Origin: Mimachlamys varia
Taxonomy: Eukaryota > Mollusca > Bivalvia > Pectinida > Pectinidae
Direction: 5' to 3'
NCBI GenBank assembly: GCA_947623455.1
Contig: OX392532.1
Span: 1,798,001-1,862,000 of the forward strand
DNA length: 64,000 nucleotides
Shown here: in pieces, positions 11,001-35,115 of the stretch
How the letters are laid out: each line of letters opens with the position of its first letter
Numbering within the stretch: position 1 is the first letter of the stretch
Made by a program: the position numbers and the translations under genes
Notes under the pieces: generated by a model
Told to the model about the DNA's origin: nothing
Seen by the model: only the letters and a program-made list of their open reading frames with translations
Databases searched by the model: none

Positions 11001-14000
11001 GCATTGTCCAAGACAACTTACAACATGTAAGTCCACTGTATATGATGCTTTGTCAATTATCCACTGTATATGATGCTTTGTCAATTATCCAGTGTATACA
11101 ATGCTTTGTCAATTATCCAGTGTATATAATGCTTTGTCAATTATCCACGGTGTAATGCTTTGTCAATTATCCAGTGTATAATGCTTTGTCAATTATCCAC
11201 GGTGTAATGCTTTGTCAATTATCCACTGTGTATAATGCTTTGTCAATTACCCAGTGTATAATGCTTTGTCAATTATCCAGTGTATACAATGCTTTGTCAA
11301 TTATCCAGTGTATATAATGCTTTGTCAATTATCCACGGTGTAATGCTTTGTCAATTATCCAGTGTATAATGCTTTGTCAATTATCCACGGTGTAATGCTT
11401 TGTCAATTATCCACTGTGTATAATGCTTTGTCAATTATCCACAGTGTATACAATGCTTTGTCAATTATCCAGTGTATATAATGCTTTGTCAATTATCCAG
11501 TGTATAATGCTTTGTCAATTATCCGCTGTATATAATGCTTTGTCAATTATCCACGGTGTAATACTTTGTCAATTATCCACTGTATACAATGCTTTGTCAA
11601 TTATCCAGTATATAATGCTTTGTCAATTATCCAGTGTATAATGCTTTGTCAATTATCCAGTGTATAATGCTTTGTCAATTATCCACTGTGTATAATGCTT
11701 TGTCAGTTATCCACGGTGTAATGCTTTGTCAATTATTAAAAACAAATACTAATTACCTAATGAAAGTATAACCATAGAAGGTCCAAATATTGTTTTTGGT
11801 GGTGAGTATGATATTCATATCGCGTTTAAAGTTGATGTCATTTAGACTAAATTCCAATTTTACGAACGTGGTTCTGAAAGATTTTAACGTCAAATGCAGA
11901 TGTTGAGTGGTGTTTGTGAAAACATTTTCAGTAAAAGAACATATCTTAATCGTATTTCATCGTTTATAACCTTCTGGAGGCTCAGTAATCTGCCATTTTC
12001 ATGTTCGTTATAGTTACCTGATCTCCATGTCGAATCCCATCGGCCACAGTCGTCACCACGTGCCCCCTCTGGGAGGGGTGTGGCACATGTTGAGATATTT
12101 TCTCCTGTGTGCATTAACAAAATGGCGAACATAAGAATTATTATGATTTCATTGGATATTTGTTTACTTTTCTGATCCCTGTCATATGGTGTACCGGGGA
12201 AGGAATGAGATCGAAATAGAAATGATATGTCTAATGCTAGAAGCCAGTTTTTACGATGTCGCCAATTATATACATGTACCACATAAAGTCGACCAATAGT
12301 ATTGCAATGAGCGTAACTTCAATGACAAGATCCTCGGACTTGCGGGAAATTCACCAGTATATTTACATTTTGCATGATGGCTTCCCATAACTCAGTGTTG
12401 GTCTGGACTGTATTCGTAGCAGAATATACATTTTGTATGTTATAATTCTTTATTTGTTTAAAGAGGATTACAAACAGCCCTAGGATTACGGGATGCCCTC
12501 CTGTACATATAAAACAATACAATATTTACAATACGTGATCACATCACACTCTCTCTCACTCACTCACACATACACTCTATAAAATAAAGAAATGAAGAGA
12601 AGAGAAAGGGAAAAAATATAGAGCAAAGAAAGAGGAGGGGGAGGGGGTTGTTCAGAAGATGAAGTAAGAACCTTTTTGAGTCAATGGTATATTCAAATGT
12701 ACAGAGTCAAAATGTTTTTGCCTGAGGAGTAGGTATTGTTGTCGGAACCATATTTTAGATTTTTTAAATAGATATCAGTCATAAGATTAACAATAAGTTT
12801 GGATTGACTTTTGGAGCCAATTCTTTACAAGTTTTTCGAAACAATTTCATACGCAAGTAGAATAGATGCAGTCCAGACTGCCGGACAATAACATGACGGC
12901 ATTTTGGCGCCATGTTGAATTAAGTTATGTCAACGCTTTGCACGTCGCCTCAGATAACACTCATTTTAGCTTTACGCAATTAATTATGGTTATTGTGATA
13001 TTCGAAAAAGCTTTTCCATAATGTTCACATACCAGGCCAACCTTTATCAATTAAAAAAAATGATATGATTTTGCATTATAAAATTCAATCTGAAAGACAT
13101 TCAATGGCTAGTTAGCCTTACCAACAGATCAGAACAAAACAAAGTGCACGAGTTTTTTCCATTGTGAAGAAGTAATATCTTTCGTCATTTATATTCTGCA
13201 ATGGGTCATTCGTGAAAGTGCTATATATGTATAAACAAAACACGTGCATGTCCTTTTATTAGTCAGATCTTACACTGAAAAACGAGTACATAGTGTACAT
13301 GCTCCTGCCAGGTGTATACAAGTTATCCTTACACAAAGTTTGGCCGGAAACATGGCCGTCAGCTTGGTTTGCATCATGGGGTGAGGATCTTTAAGACCGG
13401 AAACTACCTCCAGGCACTGTAATGTAGTCGCCAAATTCCTGTCATACTTCTGATCAGCATCGCTTTAAAGAATAATAATGTAGCAATTAATAATCAAATA
13501 TAACAGTATAAGGAAAATAAACAATACGTAACATGGTATCTTAGCCACGTGACATAAATCATGTCTGTTTATCAATACAAGTATTTTAATTGTAAACCAA
13601 AATTCACAATTGACAATGGGCCAACAAAATGTACGTATATACATGTATATGTATGTATATTGCAATCGCTTGATGACATTCCACTCAAACAAACGTCATA
13701 TATTGTTATTGTGTCAAATCATAGCTTACTTCGTTTCTAACATTACTGGAATGTTTGAATGAAATCTGTTTTTAAATTGCTCACGAGCCCCTGGGACATA
13801 GCGTGACAGTCATGAATGACGCCATTAAATTCAAACCTGGTATCATCTGTGGTGTCCTCCTCCATAGCAACAGCCACTAGGGGTCCTACTCCCATCTTCC
13901 TCATCCTGACCACTGTCCGAAGAAGAGATTCCGGACTGTCACCGCCAACAAATTGACCATACACCGTTGGTCTGGCCAAACGGTCAAACAGCTTATTGCC

Positions 14001-15027
14001 TAGAACCTTTCGGCCTGTGTTCATCAACTAGGAACATGCGTAAATAAATGATAAATATCACGTCGACTTTTATTTTGGTTCTTTCATCTGGTTTCTAAGA
14101 AATTGTTTTTTTTTTTCAAGCTGTTTGAAACTAATCACAGTACCATAGATACGAGTATTGTTTCGTATCCTTAAAGGATTTGTGCAACGAAACATAAAAG
14201 CATAAATAAAGTTAGGTGGCACCGATCATTAACTCCAAACTCAATATATATCGATCATTCCATTAAGTTTCGGCCACGTTGTGGAATAGCGTACCCATCC
14301 GCTATCCGAAAAACAACTACTCTGGCCAAATTCAAGAAACATCTGAAGACGTACCTTTTCACTGCATATTAGGGTACCAACTCAGACGACATGTATTTGT
14401 TTATCTACAGTAGATGTAGTTCGTATTTATAATTATTTTGTTTTATATTATCACATTAGCTTAGATTGTAATAACTTCTTTATTTATGCAGTGTAAGTAT
14501 CAAATTATTATCTACATGTTGTGAAGCGCTTAAGAGTAATTTTACAAATTATATAGAGCGCTATATAAATGTTGTATATTATTATCATTATTATTAAATA
14601 TTATTGTAGATGTTATAAACATTTGAAAAAAAAAAATATTTCGCCTTTCATATCTTGGCGTTGACCTCATTACAATAAAAAATACGGAATATAAATATTG
14701 ATGAAAGTTTTAACATCATTGTTGAGACATTACCTTAAAGCTATTGTCGACTATTTTATCATTGGTACACATGTTGATGATGGCGATGGAGCGGGCCAGT
14801 TCCAGACGGGATTTAGACTGGAACGCTTTCTGATAGTCATCGAATCGGAGATCTCGAGACAAACCACCGTCCACATAACTTTTCCCCGTTTTTCTGCCAT
14901 TTTCTGTTGATAATTCGGCTCGAAACTGATTATTCGTATGGAATGCATTAGTTGTTCCAAATTTCCCCGAATTGTTGAAATAAATCGATATCACCCTTGA
15001 AGAACGGACACCTACTGTATACGCCAT
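7558..15027 (-). CDS. PRODH2: Hydroxyproline dehydrogenase (PRODH2-like), complete, 10 coding exons, 482 aa
   Basis: This FAD-dependent mitochondrial enzyme would oxidise trans-4-hydroxyproline. Exons, 5' to 3' on the minus strand: 14734-15027, 13837-14027, 13333-13462, 12367-12402, 12018-12068, 10874-10951, 10482-10628, 8451-8728, 8091-8179, 7558-7712. All phases agree and the total is 1449 nt. The model starts at MAYTVGVRSSRV, a basic presequence. Family landmarks are VYGQFVGGD, MVDAEYTYLNPAL (about 270-282), TYQNYLK, FGAKLVRGAYIDKERR, VASHNEDTV, FFGQSYGMSDHV, YKSIPYG (439-445) and YLSRRAMEN (453-461). The two arginines 456-457 are the substrate-carboxylate pair of the family. Ser441 stands where proline dehydrogenases have Tyr, which favours hydroxyproline as substrate. 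The exon 2 donor (GTTTGA) is weak; a GTGAGC donor at 13785 joined to an internal exon 3 acceptor is an alternative. Exons 4 and 5 are short and were placed by alignment with remembered human PRODH2 and by phase. Confidence 0.9.
7986..8087. repeat. (GAT/GAC)n trinucleotide microsatellite at a PRODH2 splice donor
   Basis: About 34 GAT and GAC triplets. On the coding (minus) strand the array starts directly after the GTGAGT donor of PRODH2 exon 9 (donor at 8085-8090). The open poly-Asp and poly-Ser frames across it are by-products of the triplet period. Confidence 0.95.
8955..9075 (-). mobile_element. MITE M1, partial arm
   Basis: CATAATCCAAACTCAAAATC, a CTAGGGGCAAAATTTGAAC segment and ACATGGAGACCCTTGTAAAA match the left arm of the M1 family. 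It lies in PRODH2 intron 7. Confidence 0.7.
9535..9645. repeat. Imperfect palindrome in PRODH2 intron 7
   Basis: The left arm TACATAATTGAAATCA pairs with TGATTTCAATTATGTA, and both arms continue into TATTTTAC/GTAAAATA. The loop is about 20 bases. It is probably another MITE; no target duplication was recognised. Confidence 0.7.
10165..10532 (-). repeat. 78-bp tandem repeat re-duplicating the PRODH2 exon 7 end and its splice donor
   Basis: Five AAG/GTAAG donors occur at exact 78-bp spacing, with last exonic bases at 10482, 10404, 10326, 10248 and 10170. Each unit contains 51 nt resembling the exon end (encoding NGQKTLVYYTYQNYLK) plus 27 nt of intron (VSTDVPVHV-like). The 10482 donor gives the family-length protein. 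Because 78 is a multiple of 3 and no stop occurs, each later donor would add 26 residues in frame. Confidence 0.95.
11036..11741. repeat. Minisatellite, 23-31 bp unit, about 27 copies
   Basis: Each unit contains AATGCTTTGTCAATTATCCA followed by a variable CNGTGTATA-type spacer. It lies in PRODH2 intron 5, between the exons at 12018-12068 and 10874-10951. Confidence 0.95.
14262..14600 (+). mobile_element. LINE 3' end relic (CR1/L2-like), frameshifted
   Basis: CTCTGGCCAAATTCAAGAAA and the following AAGACGTACCTTTTCACTGC match the C-terminal coding end seen at 1-430. A 3' UTR follows, ending in GAGCGCTATATAAATGTTG and an (ATT)n tail. The coding part is frameshifted. It lies inside PRODH2 intron 1, antisense to the gene. 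Confidence 0.75.
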
Positions 15028-16349
15028 GCTGTAGGTTGGCAGTAGTGGAAATGCTCTGTTTTGGGGTTTTGTTTTTGTTTTTGTTATTGTAATAGATACC
15101 GTGGGTTCTGAGCTAATGTATACTTTATAAGTCTCGTATGTCGGTGACGTATCCACTTACTGTGTATAAACGCCCCGGGTACAGTTCACCAATAGTCGGG
15201 GTGTCTTGTATAATACCAACAAAGTTGATTTACGGGTGTTACAATTCAGGGCCTGCAACTTAAGTTGTGTGAAATATAACGAGAATAAAAAAAATATAGC
15301 ATTAATAAACAGTTTAGTATTACCACCGTAGTGTACATACACCATCAGGAAGACATTTATTTTCAAGGTCTATTAACAATTAAAAGAGTTTTTGAGTGTG
15401 TGATTTGGTTTCATCAAAACGAAATCTTGTTCCGGGAGATGGCTCGGGAAAATGCAAAATATTACTTTTTTTTCAATTTTCTGCTTGGTTATAAATCTAC
15501 ATTACGGTCAGGAACGAATGAAGCTTTAAGATATATACCCCCTCCACCTATTCGACGTCGAAAACTTTTAAACAGGGTACATTTTCACGTAAGTGTTATT
15601 CTTGTAACAAATAGAGCTTTTCAAATTCAAATATGATAATGACAAGAATTTGTTGAAATGACAAGAGTTCAACAAAATATTTGTTTTTTAAGCTGGAGCA
15701 ATCGGAGGTCGTGGCGGCCATCATAGTTGACCGAACAGCAACATAATGGTTGTCGGCGCACTGTCGGACAATGACGAACACACGCTTCGTTCAGATAGGT
15801 CGGACTTGTTTCGGGGACTGAAGAACTTAAATACATATGACGCTTCCTCACCCTGATAATGAATTTAATGCAAAGGCTAGAAATATATGCAAAGTTAATG
15901 CTGGTGTTTATCTTAGATTTGTTCATTTTGTATTTCAACAAGAAGATATCATTTGAGAAGTTACTTTTTTATGAAGAAAAAAATATACAACCACAAAGGT
16001 ATTTACGATAAGAAAATTAATCTGTCTAGACGGATCTGCTTTACAATAAAGGGTGTACACGATTGTATATATACAGACAGGATGAAACAGATGCCACGAA
16101 TATGAGTAAAGGTACAGGTCTTGTTTTTAAGAGAATTTTACAAAATTTGATACTGAAGAGTATTATAGGCCTTATAACCTACGTCAACAGTTGATGTAAC
16201 CAGATATCACGTACAGAGCCAGTGCCCAGAGACACGCGAGATGTAAACATTTCCACTTGTGATAATAAGGTGAAAATATTCTCGTTTTTGACAACATAAA
16301 ATACAAGTCGGTATTACCATGTTTAAAACTAAGGTGAAATCAAGAGATT

Positions 16350-16650
16350 ACGACACAAAGATTCGAGATATGCAGGTTGATGTTGAGCAAGTTTAATGGT
16401 CGCCATCGCTGTTTCATTGAGAGATGTTCTGTATCTTTGTACGATATGAAGTTGGATGTTTTTGAATATGCTAATTAGTATGTCTGCTTGTTGTCATTGA
16501 GAATGGTGTATACATTCTTACTTTGATCACGTGATATTTACTTTGACGTGACCGAGATTTACATGGCGAGTGTAGTCGATCACGCTGAAGACGCTTACTC
16601 CTCCGGAACACCTAGTCTTATTTTCTTGTTCTTTTTGTTGTTTCTTTTAA
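16350..16650 (+). mobile_element. MITE M1, core and partial right arm
   Basis: It contains GAGATATGCAGGTTGATG, TTCTGTATCTTTGTACGATA and the arm landmark GAAGACGCTTACTCCTCCGG, all shared with other M1 copies. Confidence 0.7.
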
Positions 16651-16674
16651 ATATATGTTTCAAGCGATAATTCG

Positions 16675-17030
16675 TCATTAACCTTTGCTACATTTTTGAC
16701 CAACCACAGTTTTTTTACATTGTTGACCAATCACAGCATTTCTTACATTCTTGACCAACCACAGCTTTTGTTACATTGTTGACCGACCACATCTGTTCAT
16801 ACATTGTTGCCAATCACAGCTGTTGTTACATTGTTGACCGACCACATCTGTTCATACATTGTTGCCAATCACAGCTTTTGTTACATTGATGACACACCAC
16901 AGCTTTTGTTTTCTTGTTGACCAACCGCAGCCGTTGCTACGTTGTTGACCAACCGCAACTTCTGTTACATTACTGACAAACCACAGCTTTTGTTACATTT
17001 TCACCAAACACAACATTTGTTTCAATGCAC
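16675..17030. repeat. Degenerate tandem repeat, about 28-bp unit
   Basis: About 12 imperfect copies of TTACATTGTTGACCAACCAC followed by AGCTTTTG. Several copies read GACCAATCACAG, which contains a CCAAT core. Confidence 0.85.
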
Positions 17031-17396
17031 ATATTTTATTTTCATATACATACCATATCAAACGCTAGTACGGACATGCTCACTAGTACATACACTATGT
17101 TGAAGTTATATTGGCAAGAGTATCATGGCCCTTAACAGTCATCTGATAAATAAACCAACAATGCATACCGTCGCCGGTAATTTTGTACAAGACAAGGACG
17201 TTTATTTTACGTTGAATATATATAACAGGAACATAAGCTCATGGGGGCTTGTATTTCGTCAAACAAAAAGTAAATATAAAGTTGAAAAGGTCCGGTATTA
17301 TCAACAAGATACGTACGGCCAGTGGACGTAAATGAAACCAAATACTATGTAACCCTGTCTCACAATACACATATACAGTACGACACGTTGCACGTC

Positions 17397-29570
<12,174 letters not shown>

Positions 29571-30329
29571 GTTGGATGTACCTGTAATCAATATAAATAC
29601 AGATATCTTGGTTACTAATGATGGCTATTTATATTTTGGCATTTCAGTTGGTCGGATTCCTACATGTAAGCAATACAGGTAAGCGACCCGATGAATTAAC
29701 CATGTCGGTATATATATACCTGATTGTTTTAGTAGGAAAATGTAAGTTTTATGTCAAAAACACGCCCTAGCAGCACATAAAATATGGGATATGGGTCAAA
29801 GAAGTAATATCAACGGTATTTTTCCAAATAACAATGGATCCTTACAAATGGATATTAATATAAAACATGGGATAGTTATACATTAAATAGATTACTTTGA
29901 TTTCGTTCATGGTACAATCTAAAATATAGAATGTACATAACTCCTTTGCCGCTCAAGATGTTTCTAACAGTGACATACTAATAGAAACTATCTGTAACAA
30001 ACGTATCTTATGTATTTCGTTACATACTTATCTTATATATTTTGTTACACAAGTAGAACCGAAAGTGAAAATGGAATGAAAATAGAAAAGTTATTCTGAA
30101 ATATACATAAACATCAATGTGTGGGGGAGAACGGACAGAAAACTTAACCGAATATCGGAATGGGCGAAACGAATCCACCACAAGTGTTAAACCAGTCTGA
30201 TAAAACTACAGATCCTCACTATTACAATCGTGTAATAGTATGGATGTGTATGATAACCAGGTTTGTGGAAAACGGGATGATGATCTGTCCAGAGTGTTTC
30301 TTTAAGCTAAGAAGACAATGAGGACTGCA

Positions 30330-30445
30330 AACAAGTTTTATGGTCGCCATATTGGTATCTTGAGCTATATTCTGTGTCAATGTGTGATATAAAGGTTGAC
30401 GTTTAAATTTGTGAACATATTCATTTTAGTATACATACTTGTGTT
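30330..30445 (+). mobile_element. MITE M1, degenerate core fragment
   Basis: TTTTATGGTCGCCAT and ATATTCTGTGTCAATGTGTG resemble the M1 core at about 2340-2400. No arms remain. Confidence 0.5.
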
Positions 30446-31930
30446 TGGTAATAAAGCCTTATGATCGCTCGTGACAAAGAAAATCACTACCTCGCGAAGC
30501 CATCTTCCTACACAGAGAAAATATCGTACTGTTGTTTTTTTTTTCAAACATATCCAGAGCTTTGAATTTCAGGCTTCTTTGTACACAGCTGTAGAATGAT
30601 CAAATAATGCAGAGTGTCCTTCAACGCACACTCATGTTGATATTCAACTGCGATACCTTTTAGATCCAAATAAAAATGTCGACTAATTGTTCACAACAGA
30701 AGGAAAGGTTTATGATTGTGCCTTTTATTCAATAAATATGCAAATTTTTCATACATTTTGAAGTTTATTTACAGAAGAATTTGACGAAAAAAAAAATTAA
30801 AAACTTACAGGTTTTAGAAATTAGAAAAATATTTAAGAGGTCGTCACAATTTGCTTCTTTTCACTTTTTAAAGGTTCAACGTGATTCCTTATTGGTACAG
30901 TAGCCACCCTAAAAGTCACCCCTGAGATACGTAAGTCTTATTCACAGACGGCGATTAAAATCTTTACTTATACATTGTACGTTAACCTCCTTGTATTGAT
31001 GAGCCTTAAGATAACTTTTAAGTTACAAATTACATAAGTATATTCTGATTTTTGACGATGGAAATGTAATACAACCTTCCAGGAGGTTGATTAATATGGT
31101 TACAACTTCATCTTTAGGCGGCTAGTTGGACATTCAGATAATTAACTAGAACTACACACCAAGTGCGATAACTCCTACATTCTCTGATTCATACAAAGTT
31201 ATAGACATTGAGCAATTTATAACTTCAGATGGCCTATCAATATGAACACTATTTTACATAAACACGTACTGATATTTCTTTCTTTCAGCAGTTAGATACA
31301 GTTTCGGACATCACATCTGTATAAAATACATATATATAAGTGTTCATCGGTCTATGGTCACATGTACCTGTATGGTGCAGCTATGTCCAATCGTCAGTTG
31401 ATATCAGTACAGTTTGGGTGGACGAGGTCAGGCATGGTCTGTTTACACTAGGCAAGCCACACTGACACTGTGTGAACTTGTCTCGATCTAAAGTACGACC
31501 CTAGATCTTACAGCCACTCTCCGTGGTCCTGCTTTACGGCTGTATGCGCGACTGATCACGACTGTGTATACTTTACATTATGTGCAAGTTTGAAGTGTAG
31601 TGAACTTTGCCCATAAACGCCTACCTCTATGTCTGACCCTGGTTGTTCACGATGGTTTAACTCTCGTTGTCTCTATAGCCCTGTCTGTCCATGTTTGATT
31701 GTTTGTCTGTCTGTCCGTCTTCCTTCACTTTTTGTTTGTTCTCTCTGCTTCTCTCTTTCATGACAAACTATACTTACAATAATATGCGTGGTAATTCGGA
31801 CGTATTTATAATTTGATTTCCTTAACAATTTCGTTATATCTTGAAATACATGTAGGTAGCAAGATATGAAATACACTTGTAGGTGTTTTTAGAGGCTAAC
31901 GTTTGATAAATGTATATTGCATTAATTCAT

Positions 31931-32355
31931 ATAAGGATTGAAAGTCATTTTTTTAAATAGTGCTATATGAAAGATCAGCCGTTACATCCATATTGAATGA
32001 AGATAGGGCTTCATGCTAAATATGGATGTAACCACTGAACTTTCATAGCACTTTCAATCCATATATTTACATTTTTACAATAGAACAATTGCTTTACTTC
32101 ATTTATATTTTTTCTTATTAATAGTTTATTACCTGTGTTTGTATAATTGTCGTCATTTAAACGACATTAGTGGCAGAACAGCCCCGCTTGAGTAAAAATG
32201 GCACCAATGATAATACTTAGTCATTGGAGCGTTTGACGCAAGGGCATTCTCCATGCTATTCGAAGCGGCGCAACAAGACTCTAATTGAACAAGCGTGATC
32301 TATGACGTCATAATTAAACCACGTGCTACGTTTCGAGAACCATTGCTTTCATTTA
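31931..32355 (+). mobile_element. Hairpin-bearing TIR element, copy 2 of the 'd' type
   Basis: The hairpin at 31931-32080 opens ATAAGGATTGAAAG and closes CTTTCAATCC, with internal arms around GTTACATCCATATT/AATATGGATGTAAC. It is followed by ATATATTTACATTT and a body with GCGTTTGACGCAAGGGC and ATGACGTCATAATTAAACC. It is the inverted counterpart of 22238-22735. The copies diverge at about 32352, where hairpin element 'a' begins. Confidence 0.75.
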
Positions 32356-32700
32356 AGGAATGAAATTTATTTTTTCAACATTCATGAGGTCATAACAACA
32401 TGGGTTTTCTGTACATATTTACCATGAATCGCTAACATATGGTAAATATGTCCATGAAGCCAATTTTGTTATGACCTCATGAATGTTGAAAAAATAAATT
32501 TCATTTCTTATATTTACATTAAGATTATTTTTTATTTTATCTGTTGACGCACACCATAATAAAAAAAAATGAATTTGTTCATATGTTTACCCGGGAGTGA
32601 CGTCGGAGAGAGAACAGCCGTTTTCGCGGGAAATGTTACACAGTTCGTGACGCAGTCTTAGCAACGTCATAACAACAACCGAAACAAAATGTAGTTCTAT
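32356..32700 (+). mobile_element. Hairpin element 'a'
   Basis: The palindrome at about 32356-32509 has arms starting GAAATTTATTTTTTCAACAT (reverse complement at the right end) with a partly mismatched inner stem. It is followed by TTATATTTACATT. The downstream body has GTGACGTCGGAGAG and CAACGTCATAAC. A matching right inverted repeat was not found, so the right boundary is arbitrary. Confidence 0.65.
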
Positions 32701-33392
32701 CTACAACATTTATTCTGTGAGATTTTTGGAGTGATTTTTATGTTTTGAACTTTAAGAGGACAGTTACAATATTGAATGTCTCTACATATTAACATGGATC
32801 GTGTTTATTTACAATAACACGGGTAGAAGAACAATTACGATGGCTTGAGTGCGGATAGTAGACGACAGGGTAACTTCCGGTTCCGTACAGAATGCTTGCA
32901 TTTGTTAACATTACATATAAACATGACAGTATTTGTTGTCACTGTATTTTCAAGGGATTTTTTAAAATTATTTTTTTTTATTTAAAACATTTTACTTAAA
33001 AAAATAATAATTATTTATATTGTTCAGGAACTACAACTATTTTTCAATGTATTACTACACGCTGTTTGCATGTGATGAGGCTAATAATGTTATGATAAAT
33101 GAATACAATTTGCGCCAATGCTTTCAAGCATACATGTTAATATACTTTTATGAAAGGTATTTTTGCTGGTATTGTTCATATAATGGGTTGCAATCCCTTA
33201 TTCATAAGCCCTGCGAATAAGACGGATTGTGTCCAACAATATCATCTTCGAACGCCGATGCTCGGAACTAAAATCGATGTAAATCTGACTTAAAAAAATG
33301 AATATAAATATTTATCATAAATAATAATTATAATTTCACAATTAAAAAACAGTAGGAAATATTAGTCAATATAATGTACATCAGAAATGTAT

Positions 33393-34262
33393 ATAGAGGA
33401 TATTCAAGGGTTTGTCATTTAATATCAAATATATTTCACGAGTATGGCAGATTTTTTTATATTTTCACGAGTGCGTAGCACGAGTGAAAATATAAAAAAA
33501 AATCTGCCATACAAGTGAAATATATTTGATATTAAACGGCAAACCATTGAATTTTCTATTTATTACATTTCGGAAGAGGAATTAAGATATTTTAATGATT
33601 TGTTTCCTTTACCTGCCTACTCGAAAGTAACTAGACAACTGGTAGTCCTAATCTGTCGAAATCACAACCGATCTGGTCCAGTACACAGCTGATTGGATAA
33701 GCTAATCGGAAAAGTTGAACCATTCTCATCTTACAATTCATAACATATTAAATCCTGCGGCAGTTTCTCATCAATATTTACTATTGGTGCCATTTCATCA
33801 AGACCATCTTTCGACAATAGACAAGTTCTAGCAGACGACAACAAAATACGAGCCTCCAATGTCATGTACGAGTCGATCAAGGGGAACAACTCATACAAAA
33901 GTTCCGGTGTAACGTGAAAAAAATACCCAGTTTAAAACTACCCACAGTTGAAATCTACGGCGGGTAACTTTCTCAAGGGGACGAATTACAGAATATCGAG
34001 TGGGGTCATTTACAAAGGCGGAGTAAGATTTCTACTGTAAAATAACGACCCTGGGTAAGTTTTGCAATGTAGAATAATGGCCCCGGGTTGTTTCTTATTG
34101 GCCGGTCACTTTTTCACGTTATACTGAAAAAGCCTTATATTTTCACTGCAAAATCTTATATTTTCACGGCAAAATCTTATATTTTCACTGCTCATCACAG
34201 CGGTGAAAATATAAGTTTTATCAGTTTGATAATTTTCTATATTTCACAGGCAAAAATGTAAT
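33393..34262 (+). mobile_element. Hairpin element 'f' inserted into a tandem repeat
   Basis: The hairpin at about 33397-33557 has arms CACGAGTATGGCAGATTTTT and its complement, with inner CGAGTGCGTAGCACGAGTG. It is followed by TTTATTACATTT, mirrored by AAATGTAATAAA at the right end (about 34252). Both flanks carry the same tandem-repeat unit, TCAATATAATGTACATCAGA, so the insertion site is well defined. The body contains several ATATTTTCAC repeats and no ORF. Confidence 0.75.
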
Positions 34263-34263
34263 A

Positions 34264-34395
34264 AATCAATATAATGTACATCAGAAATGTGTCAATATAA
34301 TGTACATCAGAAAAGTATGTCAATATAATGTACATCAGAAAGGTTTATGAATATAATGTACATCAGAAATGTGTCAATAAAATGTACATTAAAAA
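34264..34395. repeat. Short tandem repeat, about 25-bp unit
   Basis: About five copies of TCAATATAATGTACATCAGA plus AATGTG. One further copy sits left of element 'f' at about 33366-33390. Confidence 0.85.
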
Positions 34396-34704
34396 AAATC
34401 TGTATCGATACCTGTAGATAAGGAAAAAGACAGAGTAAGGGTACTGGACAGAGCAGGTCTACTCCAATATCAAGTCAGACCTCCAACACAAAGGTTACCC
34501 TGTGTGGTCACGATCCACCCAAACATGCATATGCCACCACTACTATTGATATCTAAAACACATTGGCGTATCATTGGATCTTCAGAGTCCCCTCTACTGG
34601 CCTATTGTAGACCCCCCAAAACATCAGGGCAGCAAGCTACCTACCGAGCTTCCAAGCTACCAAGCTGGAGGTGTCCGCTCGAATCTTCATTACCTCACCT
34701 TCAT

Positions 34705-35115
34705 TTAAGCAATGAATGTTTTAGCAAATGTTGTTACAGTCCTATAACACACATTGCTATTGATGACAAACTAAATAAAGCCCGGTAGGGCTTTATGTAA
34801 GTTTGTTAGCAATAGCAATGTGTGTTATAGGACTGTAACAATATTTGTTAAAATGTTCATTACTTATATTTACATTTTATTTACATTTTGATAGAATTAT
34901 TGTGCTTTATTTAGTTTCTTCGGACCAATTTTGATCAGCAAATCAAGTAAAGACAACAATGAAATTGATGACGTCACAATAGAGATTGATGACGTCACAA
35001 TACCAACTGCTGTTATGGTATTGTTAATGTAATAGGCACTGGGTGTTATAGGCGTATGGCAGCAACTGCCTCTTAGCATTGTGTCAATGGAAAATTACAG
35101 AGCAAATGTAAATAT
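34705..35115 (+). mobile_element. Hairpin element 'b' with both inverted termini
   Basis: The palindrome at 34705-34867 has arms CAGTCCTATAACACACATTG and its complement around an AAAGCCCGGTAGGGCTTT centre. It is followed by TTATATTTACATTTTATTTA. The right side has AAATGTAAATATATAC at about 35105. The body has two ATTGATGACGTCACAATA sequences. Confidence 0.75.

Larger units (their letters stand above)
15028..17396. other. Spacer between PRODH2 and P450 gene A
   Basis: No gene recognised. It holds a partial M1 MITE (about 16350-16650) and a 28-bp repeat cluster (16675-17030). The remainder is AT-rich with short uninformative open frames. It should contain the 5' UTR and promoter of PRODH2 (just above 15027) and the 3' end of gene A (below 17397, for example minus-strand AATAAA near 17201-17206), but neither could be fixed. 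Confidence 0.6.

Noticed and set aside
13085..13215. Possible extra PRODH2 exon between acceptor TTGCAG and donor GTAAGG
   Set aside because: The translation does not resemble PRODH2, and its end phase does not fit the next exon. The exon order without it gives a consistent 482-residue protein.
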